A stretch of 64,000 bases of DNA. Source: Cedecea neteri NBRC 105707 = ATCC 33855 (GTDB lineage: Bacteria > Pseudomonadota > Gammaproteobacteria > Enterobacterales > Enterobacteriaceae). This document shows positions 9,686 through 22,854 of the stretch, piece by piece. The stretch is taken from positions 62,001-126,000 of the forward strand of contig NZ_BCTL01000004.1 of assembly GCF_001571265.1 (NCBI RefSeq). The letters run 5' to 3'. Position 1 is the stretch's first letter, and the number at the start of each line of letters is the position of its first letter. Both the position numbers and the translations under genes were made by a program. The notes under the pieces are model-generated. The model was not told the DNA's origin. It ran no database searches and saw nothing but the letters and a program-made list of their open reading frames with translations.

Positions 9686-10975
9686 TCAGTTCGGCTTACG
9701 CTTGCCGCTCACGACAGGATTTTTAGGATCCGCGCTCCATTCGTACCAGCCGCCGTCATACAGGCCGACGTTCTTCCAGCCCATTGCCCGCGCGTACATC
9801 AGCGTTTCGGAGGCGCGCCAGCCGGTGCCGCAGTAGAAAGCAACGTGCTGATCCGGCGTGATATTCCAGGTTTTCCACATGGCGGCGATATCGTCCCCGG
9901 TGCGCATGGTGCCGTCCGGATTATGGAAATCTTCCATATGCGTGGAGTCAGATCCCGCGTGGCCCCAGCGCGCGCCCGCAATTTCGCCTTTTGGCTTGAT
10001 GTAGCTGTAGCCGCTGGTGGTGCCGATAAATTCAGGCCAGGAACGAATGCTGACCAGAGAAGCATCTTTGCGATGCAGCAGCGCCCGGGCCTGTTCTATG
10101 TCAAGCATCAGCTGCGGCTGGCCTGGAATTGGGGCACCAAAATCGTCAGCCGGAGCCGGGTGGGGCGGAAGGCCTCGTTCAACAGGCAGCTCCGCCGCGC
10201 TCCAGGTTGTCCAGCCGCCGTCCAGCAGGCGTACATCTTTCACTCCGGCATACAGCATAATCGCCGCTACGCGCGCTGCGGCATAGACGTCACGGCCATA
10301 TAAAATGACCGTGGTATCGTGCCGGATGCCGTGCTTCGTCAGCATGGCTTTCAGCTTGTCGTCGGACACTTTGTTCCACAACGGCTCGCTTTCCACCTCT
10401 TCGGTGTTGATGTAGCCCGCGCCGGGAATATGGCTGAGCAGGTATTTTTTCGGCGAACCCCAGCCCGCTTCAATCACTTTCCACTCCCCGGCAGGCGCGG
10501 CGGTCACCGGCTTTTTATTCTGCAAATCGTGGATCCACTGCGGATAAACCAGCTGCTCAAAATGTGCCAGTTTTTGCAGGCGGGAAGGATCCTGCAGCCC
10601 GTCTTTGAGCATTGAAATCTGGGTAAAGCCCAGTTTTTCTAAGCGAGCTTTAACGGCCTGAGCGTCGTCACCGTACAGCGCCATTAATCCAGACTTGTTC
10701 AACTGATGCTGTTTAGCCCACGTTAAAAGCTGTTCGTCGCTCATCAGCGTCAGCCACGATGCAGAGAGATTCAACGCGGCAGGTTCATGGCCGCCGCTGG
10801 CGTTTAAGGTCTGCGGCCAGCCGTTGTAAAACGCGCTCGGGCGAGTATCAATCACCACGCCGTTTTCGGCTTTTACGCTTGAGAGGTTCATTTCAGCAGG
10901 CATCGCGGCGGCCAAAGTGACATGGGACAGCCCGGCAAGCAGCAGGGCGGTGGTTAACTGAGAAACACGTTTCAT
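9686..10975 (-). CDS. ynjE: Periplasmic thiosulfate sulfurtransferase (rhodanese) YnjE
   Basis: A 429-residue secreted protein of three rhodanese modules, as described for E. coli YnjE. There is a signal peptide MKRVSQLTTALLLAGLSHVTLA. The catalytic cysteine is in the last module in FYCGTGWRASETL. Module boundaries can be placed roughly at residues 25-150, 160-275 and 285-425. The catalytic loop, the DGGW repeats and the linker SWPEFIGTTSGYSYIKPKGEIAG are conserved. It lies 84 bp downstream of ynjD on the same strand, so it may be read with the transporter. The sulfur donor in vivo is not established. Confidence 0.96.
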   Translation of the reverse strand: MKRVSQLTTALLLAGLSHVTLAAAMPAEMNLSSVKAENGVVIDTRPSAFYNGWPQTLNASGGHEPAALNLSASWLTLMSDEQLLTWAKQHQLNKSGLMALYGDDAQAVKARLEKLGFTQISMLKDGLQDPSRLQKLAHFEQLVYPQWIHDLQNKKPVTAAPAGEWKVIEAGWGSPKKYLLSHIPGAGYINTEEVESEPLWNKVSDDKLKAMLTKHGIRHDTTVILYGRDVYAAARVAAIMLYAGVKDVRLLDGGWTTWSAAELPVERGLPPHPAPADDFGAPIPGQPQLMLDIEQARALLHRKDASLVSIRSWPEFIGTTSGYSYIKPKGEIAGARWGHAGSDSTHMEDFHNPDGTMRTGDDIAAMWKTWNITPDQHVAFYCGTGWRASETLMYARAMGWKNVGLYDGGWYEWSADPKNPVVSGKRKPN

Positions 10976-11059
10976 CTAATAACCTGAAGGATAGCAAAAG
11001 AGCCGCCAGTTTAGTCACCGTTGGACCTGGCTTCTTTGCGATATCTCATGTTCGGTGGG

Positions 11060-11683
11060 CTAAAGCCGGATAACCTGTCCACCGGGGGGAATATCTTGCT
11101 CATCGTGGGTTACCATGACCACCGGCAGCCCGAGCTGGTTGGTTTTTTGCCAGACAAATTCCCGGAAACTCTGACGCAGCGGCAGATCCAGCCTGGAAAA
11201 AGGCTCATCCAGCAGCAGGGCTTCAGGCTCGGCAAGCAGGGCGCGGAGCACGCTGATTCGTGCGCGCTCACCGCCTGAAAGCGTCGCAGGATCTCTGCGT
11301 TCATAGTTTGCCAGCCCGGCGCTTTCCAGAGCCTCCGCGACAACATGCTGCCGCTGCGATCGCCCAACGACGGAGGCGGGAACCGCCATCCGCAGGTTTT
11401 GCCCAACGTTGAGATGAGGAAACAGCAATGCATCCTGGAACAAAATGCCGATGCGGCGCCGTTCGACGGGCAAAGAAGTTAAGCTGCGCTGGTTAAGCAG
11501 CAGCGTGCCCTGAGCGCTAAATTCTGGGGCTAAATCACCGATGATCCAGTTCAGGAACGTCGATTTACCCGCGCCGGAGGGGCCCATTAAAGTCGCAATT
11601 TTACCCGGCGCAACATCAAAACTGATATCCATCAGCAGCGGTTCGCCGTTGCGGAAGAGGGAGCAATTTCGCACGCTGAGCAT
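11060..11683 (-). CDS. ynjD: ABC transporter ATP-binding protein YnjD
   Basis: A 207-residue ATPase of the YnjBCD importer. It shows Walker A GPSGAGKST, Q-loop LFQDALLF, signature LSGGERARI, Walker B ALLLDEPFSRLD and switch His VMVTHDEQD. The start is the ATG at 11681-11683, which overlaps the ynjC stop (TAATG). A much longer open frame upstream of this ATG is out-of-frame ynjC sequence. The C terminus is about ten residues shorter than in E. coli. The substrate is unknown. Confidence 0.94.
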   Translation of the reverse strand: MLSVRNCSLFRNGEPLLMDISFDVAPGKIATLMGPSGAGKSTFLNWIIGDLAPEFSAQGTLLLNQRSLTSLPVERRRIGILFQDALLFPHLNVGQNLRMAVPASVVGRSQRQHVVAEALESAGLANYERRDPATLSGGERARISVLRALLAEPEALLLDEPFSRLDLPLRQSFREFVWQKTNQLGLPVVMVTHDEQDIPPGGQVIRL

Positions 11684-13257
11684 TAGCGCAATCCTTTTCT
11701 GTGGGTGCCGACCAGGCGGCTGACCGAGATAGTGGCGATAAATATGGCCATCGGCAGCAGCATTTGCAGCAAGGCCTGTATTGCAAACTGCTGTGGATCG
11801 CCGCCGCTGCTGAGCGCCACGGCTTCCGTTGTGACGGTGGCAAACCTGCCAGCCCCGGCATAAAGCGTAGGTAAATATTGTGCGATGCTGACGGAAAAAC
11901 CGACCGCCAACGCCGCCAGTAAAGGTCGGATGAGCGATGGCAGTTGCACGAGGCAGAGGATTTTCCTCGACGACCAGCCGAACGTTCTCGCCGTCAGCAG
12001 CAGGCGAGAGTCGCTGTGCTGCCAGGCCGGGGCCAGGATAAGCAGCGAATAAGGCACAACCCACAGCATATGGCTCCAGATAAGCGCGACCCAGGTGCCT
12101 TCCATGTTCAGCCTGAGCAAGAGTTGATACTGTCCGGCGGCCAGCGGCAATGCAGGCAGCAGTAGCGGCAGATACAGCCAGCGATCGTACCGGCGCGGGC
12201 AGCCCTTGAGCCATAATATTGTCACGATCGGCGCGAGCAAAGCGCTGATAAGCCCGGCCACAAGACTTGTCCAGAGAGGCGGCAGTTCAGCCTGACGCCA
12301 GCCGTTAAGCGTCAAGTTTTCAGGAAATCGAGCCGGAAAGAACCAGCCTTCAGCGAAGGACCACAGGGTGAGTATTGCGATAGCCGTAAAGCCGACCAGA
12401 GAAAGTGAACAGGTGGTCACCACGCCTGCGGAGGTCAGATTCAGTGCATAGCGTTTGCCTGAAAAACGCCCGCCTGGCAGCCGTATTATTCCCCACGCCA
12501 AACGCCCGCCAATAACAAAAGCGCCGAGCATCATCAGCAGCAGGCAGGATGCCGCCAGCCCCATGTTTTGGCGAGAGATATCGCTGTCCGTTAGCCACTG
12601 CCAGGCTAACACGGCAAAGGTGGGAGGGTTCGCGGGGCCCAGAATAAGCGCGGCGTCCACGACTGAAAGGCTATATGCCGTCACCGCCACTAAAACCCAG
12701 CCAAGGCGAGGAAGAAGCTGCGGCACCAGCACAAACATACGCGCTTGCAGCTCGCCGTAACCGAGCGTTCTGGCGAGCGTCAGCTGCTGATGCAATTGTT
12801 CACTTTGCAGCTGTGCGGCTGTGAACCACAGCAAGAACCAGGCTTCTTTTAGCGCCAGCATAAGGCCGAGGGCAACGCCGTAGCGATCCGATGGCAGAGA
12901 GAGGTTGAAAAGGCGAACCAGCCAGCCGCTGTCTGAAAACAGAAAGAAAAAGCCGCTGGCAAGGGCGACATGCGGCAGGGCCAGCAGCAGCGGTAAACGC
13001 CGAAGATAGCGCTGCCAGCGTTCGCCGGGAAACAGGGCGCAGAGAATAATTAACGTCAGCAGCAACGCTCCGCCAACGCTGAGCATGGTGGAAACCAGAG
13101 TGGCGATAATGGCTTCCGGCCGCTGCGAGTCCTGCCAGAGGGCAAACCAGGGTTCACCGTGCAGTAATGGCGGCACTATCAGGGCAAGTCCCGGCAGCAC
13201 CGGCACAAAAACCAGTCCCGCCGTCAGCCCCCCGGCCAGTGTAAAACCGCGGCTCAT
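11683..13257 (-). CDS. ynjC: ABC transporter permease YnjC (two fused permease halves)
   Basis: A 524-residue inner-membrane permease of the ThiP/PotB-like type, with about twelve hydrophobic segments and two BPD_transp_1 modules. EAA-like loops are recognisable near QLTLARTLGYGELQARMFVLVPQLLPRL and LLTARTFGWSSRKILCLVQLPSL. Its ATGA overlaps the ynjB stop and its stop overlaps the ynjD start, giving a tightly coupled trio. The transported compound has not been defined for this family. Confidence 0.94.
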   Translation of the reverse strand: MSRGFTLAGGLTAGLVFVPVLPGLALIVPPLLHGEPWFALWQDSQRPEAIIATLVSTMLSVGGALLLTLIILCALFPGERWQRYLRRLPLLLALPHVALASGFFFLFSDSGWLVRLFNLSLPSDRYGVALGLMLALKEAWFLLWFTAAQLQSEQLHQQLTLARTLGYGELQARMFVLVPQLLPRLGWVLVAVTAYSLSVVDAALILGPANPPTFAVLAWQWLTDSDISRQNMGLAASCLLLMMLGAFVIGGRLAWGIIRLPGGRFSGKRYALNLTSAGVVTTCSLSLVGFTAIAILTLWSFAEGWFFPARFPENLTLNGWRQAELPPLWTSLVAGLISALLAPIVTILWLKGCPRRYDRWLYLPLLLPALPLAAGQYQLLLRLNMEGTWVALIWSHMLWVVPYSLLILAPAWQHSDSRLLLTARTFGWSSRKILCLVQLPSLIRPLLAALAVGFSVSIAQYLPTLYAGAGRFATVTTEAVALSSGGDPQQFAIQALLQMLLPMAIFIATISVSRLVGTHRKGLR

Positions 13258-14450
13258 CTCGACCCGTAACGTTGAAGCCAGGCGTGTTCCAGCGCGCTAA
13301 CCCAGGCGGCGTGAGGTTCCGCCAGGAAAGGAACCGGATGCTGGCTTTTGGGGGCCAAAGCCTCAAGCTGTGCTTTTTGCACTGGCGGTAGCGCATTGCT
13401 GCTCAGCACGCTCGCGTCACCCCAAACAGCCGGGTCAGCTTTGCGGATCTGCGCTTCCGGGGACATCAGGAAATTAGCTACGACCTGCGCCCCGGCTTTG
13501 GCGTTGCTGTTCGCCGGGATTGCGACGAAATGCACGTTGCCCAGCATGCCTGCGCTGAGGCCAAAGGATTTTGCCGACGGCTGGAGCTGGCGGCGAGCGA
13601 TCAGATTATCTACGTGTGCCGGGTTGAAGGTCACAGACAGCAGCAGCTCGCCGTCGGCCAGCATGCGATCCATGCGTGCCGGCGTCGGCGGGAACGTTTT
13701 ACCTTTTTGCCAGAGGAACGGATGAAGCTGGTCAAGGTAACGCCAGAGTGGGGCGGTGACTTGCTCAAAGGTCGCGGGATCCGGGGCCGTTTTCAGCGCG
13801 TCCGGTTTTTCGGTCAATACAATCAAAAGCTGCTCAAGGAACGCCGTGCCGGTAAAATCGGGCGGCCGAGGGTAGCTGAGCTTGCCGGGGTTAACCCTGG
13901 CGAGTTCCAGCAGCTGCTGCGCATTCTGCGGGAACTCGGGCGTGCGTTGTTTATCGCCGATAAACATCAGTTGCGCGCTTCCCCAGGGCGCCTCGGCTCC
14001 GTCAACCGGCACCGAGAAATCCTCCCGTACCGGTTTTTTTACATCAATATAGCGCCAGTTTGGCAGGTTTTCGGCCCAATTCTCGCTAAGTAATCCTGCC
14101 TGTTTGAGTACGCTAAAGTTTTCACCGTTGACCCAAAGCAGGTCTACTGACCCGCTGGTTTTTCTGCCCGCTGCGGCTTCGCTTTGAATGCGTCTCACCG
14201 CATCGGCCGCGTCCGCCAGCTTTACAAGCTTCAGCGTCACGCCGTAATGCGTTTTTACCTCATGCCTGACCCAGTCCAGATAGCCGTTAACGGCAGGATC
14301 GCCGCCCCAGGCGTTAAAGTAAACCGTCTGGCCTTTGGCCTGCTGGCGAAGATTCTGCCAACCTTCAGGTTGCGCTGCGGCGCTGAAGCCGACCAGCGTC
14401 AGGGCAAGCGTTAGCGCCCGTATTCCAGGAATTAAGCGTTGCAAGAGCAT
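13254..14450 (-). CDS. ynjB: ABC transporter substrate-binding protein YnjB
   Basis: Periplasmic binding protein of 398 residues (E. coli has 388). The signal-peptide region is MLLQRLIPGIRALTLALTLVGFSAAAQ. The mature protein begins near QPEGWQNLRQQAKGQTVYFNAWGG and has the extracellular solute-binding family 1 layout. SVDLLWVNGENF and APWGSAQLMFI are conserved. It begins 12 bp downstream of a TVP38-type membrane gene and overlaps ynjC by 4 bp (ATGA). Ligand unknown. Confidence 0.94.
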   Translation of the reverse strand: MLLQRLIPGIRALTLALTLVGFSAAAQPEGWQNLRQQAKGQTVYFNAWGGDPAVNGYLDWVRHEVKTHYGVTLKLVKLADAADAVRRIQSEAAAGRKTSGSVDLLWVNGENFSVLKQAGLLSENWAENLPNWRYIDVKKPVREDFSVPVDGAEAPWGSAQLMFIGDKQRTPEFPQNAQQLLELARVNPGKLSYPRPPDFTGTAFLEQLLIVLTEKPDALKTAPDPATFEQVTAPLWRYLDQLHPFLWQKGKTFPPTPARMDRMLADGELLLSVTFNPAHVDNLIARRQLQPSAKSFGLSAGMLGNVHFVAIPANSNAKAGAQVVANFLMSPEAQIRKADPAVWGDASVLSSNALPPVQKAQLEALAPKSQHPVPFLAEPHAAWVSALEHAWLQRYGSR

Positions 14451-14462
14451 GTCCTTAGCGTG

Positions 14463-15125
14463 TTATGGGGTGATTCGTCGTGTCAGCCAGCGTGAGGCCA
14501 GCGGCAGCAGCCCCAGCAGGGCAAACATCAGCATTATGCCGGGCGAGAGAATATCGCTCAGGCTTTGCAACTGGCTCAGCTGCCTGCCGGTGTTAATGTA
14601 GACCACGATAGCGGGCAGCATACCGAGCAGGCTTATCGAGGCATAGCGACCTACGCCCATCGGCGTCAGGCCCATTAATAAATTCACCAGCACAAAAGGG
14701 AAAACCGGCGCGAGCCGCAGAGCAAAGAGGTAATGGCCGCCGTCACGCTGTATGCCCAGATTCACTTTTTCCATCATGCGTGAGAAGCGCCGCTGCACCC
14801 AGTCCCGCAGCAGGTAACGGCTGATCAGCATGGCCACGGTTGCGCCTGCGGTGGCCGCGAGGGCGACCAGCACTGTGCCCTGCACCAGGCCAAAGATAGC
14901 GCCTCCCAGCAGCGTCAGCAGGGTGGCACCGGGGATGGAAAAGGCGGCAGTAAGAAAGTAGCAGCCCAAAAAAGCCACCACCGCCAGAGCCGGGTGCTGC
15001 GCATGCCAGTGCGCAAATGCAGCCTGAGAGTGCTGCAGCGTCGACAAATTTATTGCGCCAGGAGGAAGCTGATACAGAAACAGCCCTGTCATGACGATCA
15101 GCAGCGCAAAAATACCCTTACGCAC
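14463..15125 (-). CDS. TVP38/TMEM64 (DedA-superfamily) membrane protein, copy 1 (YdjZ-like)
   Basis: A 220-residue protein with about five membrane segments and the VTT core (SIPGATLLTLLGGAIFG, then ALRLAPVFPFVLVNLLMGLTPM). It occupies the ydjZ position at the head of ynjBCD and is probably cotranscribed with it (12-bp gap). It is strongly similar to the product of 15792-16460: long identical blocks include GTVLVALAA, DWVQRRF, NLLMGLTP and TGRQLSQ. The superfamily includes lipid scramblase-like and flippase-like proteins; a specific role is not established. Assignment to ydjZ is by position. Confidence 0.9.
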   Translation of the reverse strand: MRKGIFALLIVMTGLFLYQLPPGAINLSTLQHSQAAFAHWHAQHPALAVVAFLGCYFLTAAFSIPGATLLTLLGGAIFGLVQGTVLVALAATAGATVAMLISRYLLRDWVQRRFSRMMEKVNLGIQRDGGHYLFALRLAPVFPFVLVNLLMGLTPMGVGRYASISLLGMLPAIVVYINTGRQLSQLQSLSDILSPGIMLMFALLGLLPLASRWLTRRITP

Positions 15126-15332
15126 ATGTGCCTCTTCTCTTTTGTTTGTTCATTTTCATTCGGCGCCGCTGCCGTAAAGGCGTGGAGTATAGCGGAGGGG
15201 CAGTGACAGCGTGCTTGAGCCAGGTCATGAAGCGGATACAGAGTTATACATTTTGGCCAGCCGGAGAACATATTGCAGATACATAGCGGCGGTTAAATGG
15301 CGACTCTTCTTACCCACGATTGAGGAATCACG

Positions 15333-15761
15333 ATGTCCAGCAAACTCGAGAAAGTGCTTTATACCGCCCATACCACTACCGTTGGCGCTCGCAGCGGGCA
15401 CGGGCGCTCGGATGACGGCAGCCTGGACGTGCAGCTCAGCACGCCAGGGTCCGGGAAACCGGGGACTAATCCGGAACAGCTTTTTGCCGTCGGTTACTCC
15501 GCCTGCTTTATGGGGGCGATTGGGCTTGCGGGGAAAAAACTGGCTATCCGCATTCCGGAGGAGACCGCTGTCGATGCCAACGTCTCGCTGGGGAAAGTCG
15601 ATAATGACAGTCATTTTGCGCTGGAGGTTACGCTCAACGTTAAGCTGCCGGGGCTTAGCGAAGCCCAGCGGGACACGTTGCTGGCCGCCGCCCACGCGAC
15701 TTGCCCCTATTCGCGGGCAATTTTCGGTAATGTTGATGTGACCCTGATTTCGCAAGGATAG
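15333..15761 (+). CDS. ohr: Organic hydroperoxide resistance protein, Ohr/OsmC family
   Basis: A 142-residue thiol peroxidase-like protein that reduces organic hydroperoxides. Both redox cysteines are present, in VGYSACFMGA and HATCPYSRA, and the Ohr-type N-terminal motif VGARSGHGRSDDGSLDVQLSTPG includes the conserved Arg. The start follows TTGAGGAATCACG with a plausible SD (GAGGA). It is the only plus-strand gene between two minus-strand TVP38 paralogues and has no counterpart at this place in K-12, where ydjY lies. No OhrR-type regulator is adjacent. Confidence 0.9.
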   Translation: MSSKLEKVLYTAHTTTVGARSGHGRSDDGSLDVQLSTPGSGKPGTNPEQLFAVGYSACFMGAIGLAGKKLAIRIPEETAVDANVSLGKVDNDSHFALEVTLNVKLPGLSEAQRDTLLAAAHATCPYSRAIFGNVDVTLISQG

Positions 15762-15791
15762 CGGCAAAACGCCTTCGAGGGTCGGAGGCGT

Positions 15792-16460
15792 TTAACTGTT
15801 TAAGCGAGTTCTTTTTATCAGCCAGTGGGACACGAGCGGCAGGAGGCCAATCAGCGCAAACAATAGCAGCATGGTGGGGGAAATAATGTCCCGCAGGCTT
15901 TCTATCTGGCTAAGCTGACGACCGGTGCTGATGTACAGCACGATAGACGGTAACAGGCCCAGCAGCGTAACCACCGCGAAACGAACGGCGGAAATCGGCG
16001 TCAGCCCCATCAGCAGGTTGATGATAGAAAAGGGGAGAACCGGCACCAGCCGCAAAGCAAACAGACAGTGCGTAATATTGTGTTTAATGCTTTCGTTAAT
16101 CTTCGCCATTCTCGCGGCAAAGCGCCGCTGCACCCAGTCGTGCAGCAGGTAGCGGCTGAGCAGCATGGCCACCGTTGCACCACTGGCGGCCGCAAGGGCA
16201 ACCAGCACCGTGCCCTCAATCAATCCAAACAGCGCGCCACCCATCAGGGTCATAATGCGAGTCCCGGGAATGGAAAGGGCGGAAATCAGGAAATAGCCGA
16301 GGAAGAAGGCACCCATTACTAGCGCCGGGCGCTCCGCATGCCAGAGACTAAGCTGAGCGTGATATTTCTGCAGTGTCGCCAGACTAAGGGTGCCCGGCGG
16401 CAGCAGGGTTAACAGCGAGATGACCAGCGTGGCCAGCAGCAAAAACAGGATTTTACGCAT
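15792..16460 (-). CDS. TVP38/TMEM64 (DedA-superfamily) membrane protein, copy 2
   Basis: A 222-residue paralogue of the product of 14463-15125. It starts MRKILFLLLATLVISLL and shares the core SIPGTRIMTLMGGALFGLIEGTVLVALAAASGATVAMLLSRYLL, written here in pieces: SIPG, MGGALFGL, EGTVLVALAA, SGATVAML. It also shares ALRLVPVLPF, NLLMGLTP and TGRQLSQ. It sits downstream of xthA on the same strand, where K-12 has ydjX, but it resembles copy 1 more than my recollection of E. coli YdjX. That suggests a local duplication or gene conversion rather than simple orthology. Confidence 0.9.
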   Translation of the reverse strand: MRKILFLLLATLVISLLTLLPPGTLSLATLQKYHAQLSLWHAERPALVMGAFFLGYFLISALSIPGTRIMTLMGGALFGLIEGTVLVALAAASGATVAMLLSRYLLHDWVQRRFAARMAKINESIKHNITHCLFALRLVPVLPFSIINLLMGLTPISAVRFAVVTLLGLLPSIVLYISTGRQLSQIESLRDIISPTMLLLFALIGLLPLVSHWLIKRTRLNS

Positions 16461-16508
16461 TCTGTTCGCGCCTCGTCAGGGGGGAAAACGGCATCTCGCT
16501 GTCCTTGT

Positions 16509-16530
16509 CTGAAGATGTGTCGATCTTCAG
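16509..16530 (-). terminator. Hairpin after xthA
   Basis: CTGAAGAT (16509-16516) and ATCTTCAG (16523-16530) form an 8-bp stem just past the xthA stop. There is no U-run, so terminator function is uncertain. Confidence 0.4.
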
Positions 16531-16538
16531 TATTTCCC

Positions 16539-17345
16539 TTACAGCTTAAACTGCGCCCAAACAGGGGCGTGGTCGGACGGTTTTTCCATGCCGCGAATGT
16601 CGTAGTCGATCCCGGTTGCCACGCAGTGCGGCGCCAGCCCCTGGCTTGCCAGCAGCAGATCTATACGCAGGCCGCGGTTATCGTCGAAGCCTTTAGAACG
16701 GTAGTCAAACCACGAGAATTTGTCCTGTGATTCCGGATTAGCGTGGCGATAAGTATCCACCAGACCCCAGCCAAGCAGGCGAGCCATCCATTCACGCTCT
16801 TCCGGCAGGAACGAGCATTTCCCGGTGCGTAGCCAGCGTTTGCGGCTATCTTCGCCAATACCGATGTCGAGGTCCGTCGGGCTGATATTCATATCACCCA
16901 TGATCAGCACCGGGTTTTCCGGGCGCAGCTCACCCTGCAGGAAGTTCTGCAGGTCCTGGTAAAACTTGGTTTTGGCCGGGAACTTGGTTTCATGATCGCG
17001 GCTTTCGCCCTGTGGGAAGTAGCCGTTGATCACCGTGAGGTTGCCGAACTCCGAAGGGATTTCCGCCATGATAATGCGACGCTGAGCATCTTCGTCGTCG
17101 GTTGGGAAGCCTTTACGCACCGCAATCGGCTTCTCTTTGGTCAGCAGCGCCACGCCGTAATGGCCCTTTTGGCCGTGATAAAACACGTGGTAGCCGAGTT
17201 TCTCCACGTCTTCCAGCGGGAACATATCGTCATGCACTTTGGTTTCCTGCAGACCGATAACGTCCGGCTGATGCTGTTCTACGATGGCTTCAAGCTGATG
17301 AGGACGGGCGCGCAGGCCGTTGATATTAAAAGAGACAAATTTCAT
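16539..17345 (-). CDS. xthA: Exonuclease III (AP endonuclease)
   Basis: Base-excision repair nuclease of 268 residues, the exact E. coli length. It starts [18 protein letters not shown]. Catalytic residues are visible in LQETKVHD (metal-binding Glu34), [11 protein letters not shown] (Asp/Asn pair), [10 protein letters not shown] (Asp) and the C-terminal [10 protein letters not shown] (Asp/His). It is divergent from astC across a 444-bp gap. Confidence 0.98.
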   Translation of the reverse strand: MKFVSFNINGLRARPHQLEAIVEQHQPDVIGLQETKVHDDMFPLEDVEKLGYHVFYHGQKGHYGVALLTKEKPIAVRKGFPTDDEDAQRRIIMAEIPSEFGNLTVINGYFPQGESRDHETKFPAKTKFYQDLQNFLQGELRPENPVLIMGDMNISPTDLDIGIGEDSRKRWLRTGKCSFLPEEREWMARLLGWGLVDTYRHANPESQDKFSWFDYRSKGFDDNRGLRIDLLLASQGLAPHCVATGIDYDIRGMEKPSDHAPVWAQFKL

Positions 17346-17789
17346 AGTCGCTGCCAGGTTGTCAGGTTAATTGTTGCAGGATGGTAGCAGAAAACGGCGC
17401 AGGTTGCTGCGCTGAAGCTAATCGCTGCCATAGGCGCGCCTGACGGGCATAAATAAAGCAACATTTGCACCAAAATTGATCTCAATGCGCAAAAAGGGGG
17501 CGAAAACGGCAGGCAAATCCCGAAGGCGATCACAATTCCAGCATTATATTTTACCACTGCATAATATTTCTTGTTTTCGTGTCGCGAATCAGGCGGTACG
17601 TTAAAACTATGCACTTTTCATTCACTTTATATGAATAATGAGTGTTTTTAAGTTATTGATTTTTCGTTTCACCCCCCGGTTTATGCATTTGTATCGCTGG
17701 CTGGCACGATGCCTGCAATCTACATTTACAGCGCAAACACTCAATTATTTAACATTTAATAAACTTTTTGTTTACCGTGAGGGGTCACT
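17346..17789 (+). promoter_or_regulatory. Intergenic control region of the ast operon with sigma-54-type promoter
   Basis: TGGCAC at 17702-17707 and CTGCA at 17713-17717 give TGGCAC-N5-CTGCA, an excellent fit to the -24/-12 sigma-54 consensus. Transcription would begin near 17727, about 62 bp before the astC ATG. An NtrC-like half site, TGCACCAAAATTGAT, lies at 17466-17480, and another TGCAC lies at about 17610. E. coli astC is known to be expressed by sigma-54 and NtrC under nitrogen limitation. The rest of the gap is AT-rich, with no gene seen. Confidence 0.85.
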
Positions 17790-19006
17790 ATGTCGCAGTC
17801 AATTACACGCCAACATTTCGACGAATGGATGATGCCGGTTTATGCCCCTGCGCCTTTTATTCCTGTTCGCGGCGAGGGTTCCACCCTGTGGGATCAACAG
17901 GGAAAAGACTACATCGACTTTGCCGGTGGCATCGCGGTTAACGCCCTGGGGCATGCTCATCCTGAAATGCGTAAAGCGCTGGAAGAGCAGGCGGCAAAAT
18001 TCTGGCATACCGGCAACGGCTACACCAACGAGCCGGTGCTGAAGCTGGCGAAGCAGCTGATCGACGCCACCTTTGCGGAGAAAGTGTTTTTCTGCAACTC
18101 GGGTGCAGAAGCCAACGAAGCCGCGCTGAAGCTGGCGCGTAAATACGCCCATGATAATTTTGGCTCGCAGAAAAGCGGCATTGTGGCGTTCAAGAATGCG
18201 TTTCACGGCCGCACGCTGTTTACCGTCACGGCCGGTGGCCAGCCCGCTTATTCTCAGGATTTTGCGCCGCTGCCGCCGCAGATTAACCACGCGATCTTTA
18301 ACGATCTGCAGTCTGCTCGTGACCTGATTAATGACGAAACCTGTGCGGTTATCGTCGAGCCTATGCAAGGTGAAGGTGGTGTAGTCCCCGCCACGCCAGA
18401 GTTCCTCCAGGGGCTGCGCGAACTTTGCGACAAGCACAACGCGGTACTGATTTTTGACGAAGTACAAACCGGCGTGGGCCGCACCGGCTCGCTGTATGCC
18501 TATATGCACTATGGCGTGACGCCGGACGTACTCTCTACGGCTAAAGCGCTGGGCGGTGGCTTCCCGATTGGTGCGCTGCTGACCACCGACCGCTTTGCAA
18601 AAGTGATGGTTGTCGGCACCCACGGTACCACCTATGGCGGTAACCCGCTGGCCTCTGCGGTGGCTGGGCGAGTGCTGGAAATCATCAATACGCCTGAAGT
18701 GCTGAACGGCGTGAAGCAGCGCCATGAATGGTTCGTTGAGCGCCTGAACCATATTAACCAGAAACATCAGCTGTTCAGCGAAGTTCGTGGCTTAGGGCTG
18801 CTCATCGGCTGCGCGCTGCGCCCGGAGCATGCAGGTAAAGCTAAACTTATTCTGCAGGCCGCCGCGCAGGAAGGCCTGATGATGCTGATTGCCGGCGCTA
18901 ACGTGCTGCGTTTCGCCCCGGCGCTCATCGTCAGCGAGGCGGAAGTTCAACTGGGTCTGGATCGCTTTGAACGTGCCTGTGAACGCTTCCTTGCGGGAGT
19001 TTCATC

Positions 19007-19010
<4 letters not shown>
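17790..19010 (+). CDS. astC: Succinylornithine transaminase
   Basis: Third step of arginine succinyltransferase catabolism: transfers the amino group of N2-succinylornithine to 2-oxoglutarate. A 406-residue class III PLP aminotransferase. Lys252 in [15 protein letters not shown] forms the Schiff base, and [15 protein letters not shown] and [11 protein letters not shown] are the PLP-binding motifs. GAGGGGTCACTATG gives a strong start. First gene of astCADBE; it overlaps astA by 4 bp (ATGA). Confidence 0.97.
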
Positions 19011-22844
<3,834 letters not shown>

Positions 22845-22854
22845 GGGAGAAAGA

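Noticed and set aside
11684-12214. N-terminal extension that would make YnjD 384 residues
   Set aside because: The extra part is out-of-frame ynjC; the ABC ATPase begins at the ATG overlapping the ynjC stop.
17620-17636. Possible ArgR box upstream of astC (ATTCA...TGAAT)
   Set aside because: The half sites are in the reverse order of the ARG box (TGAAT...ATTCA), so it is not a convincing ArgR site.
17799-18767. 322-codon minus-strand open frame
   Set aside because: Antisense shadow of astC; no ribosome-binding site or known motif.
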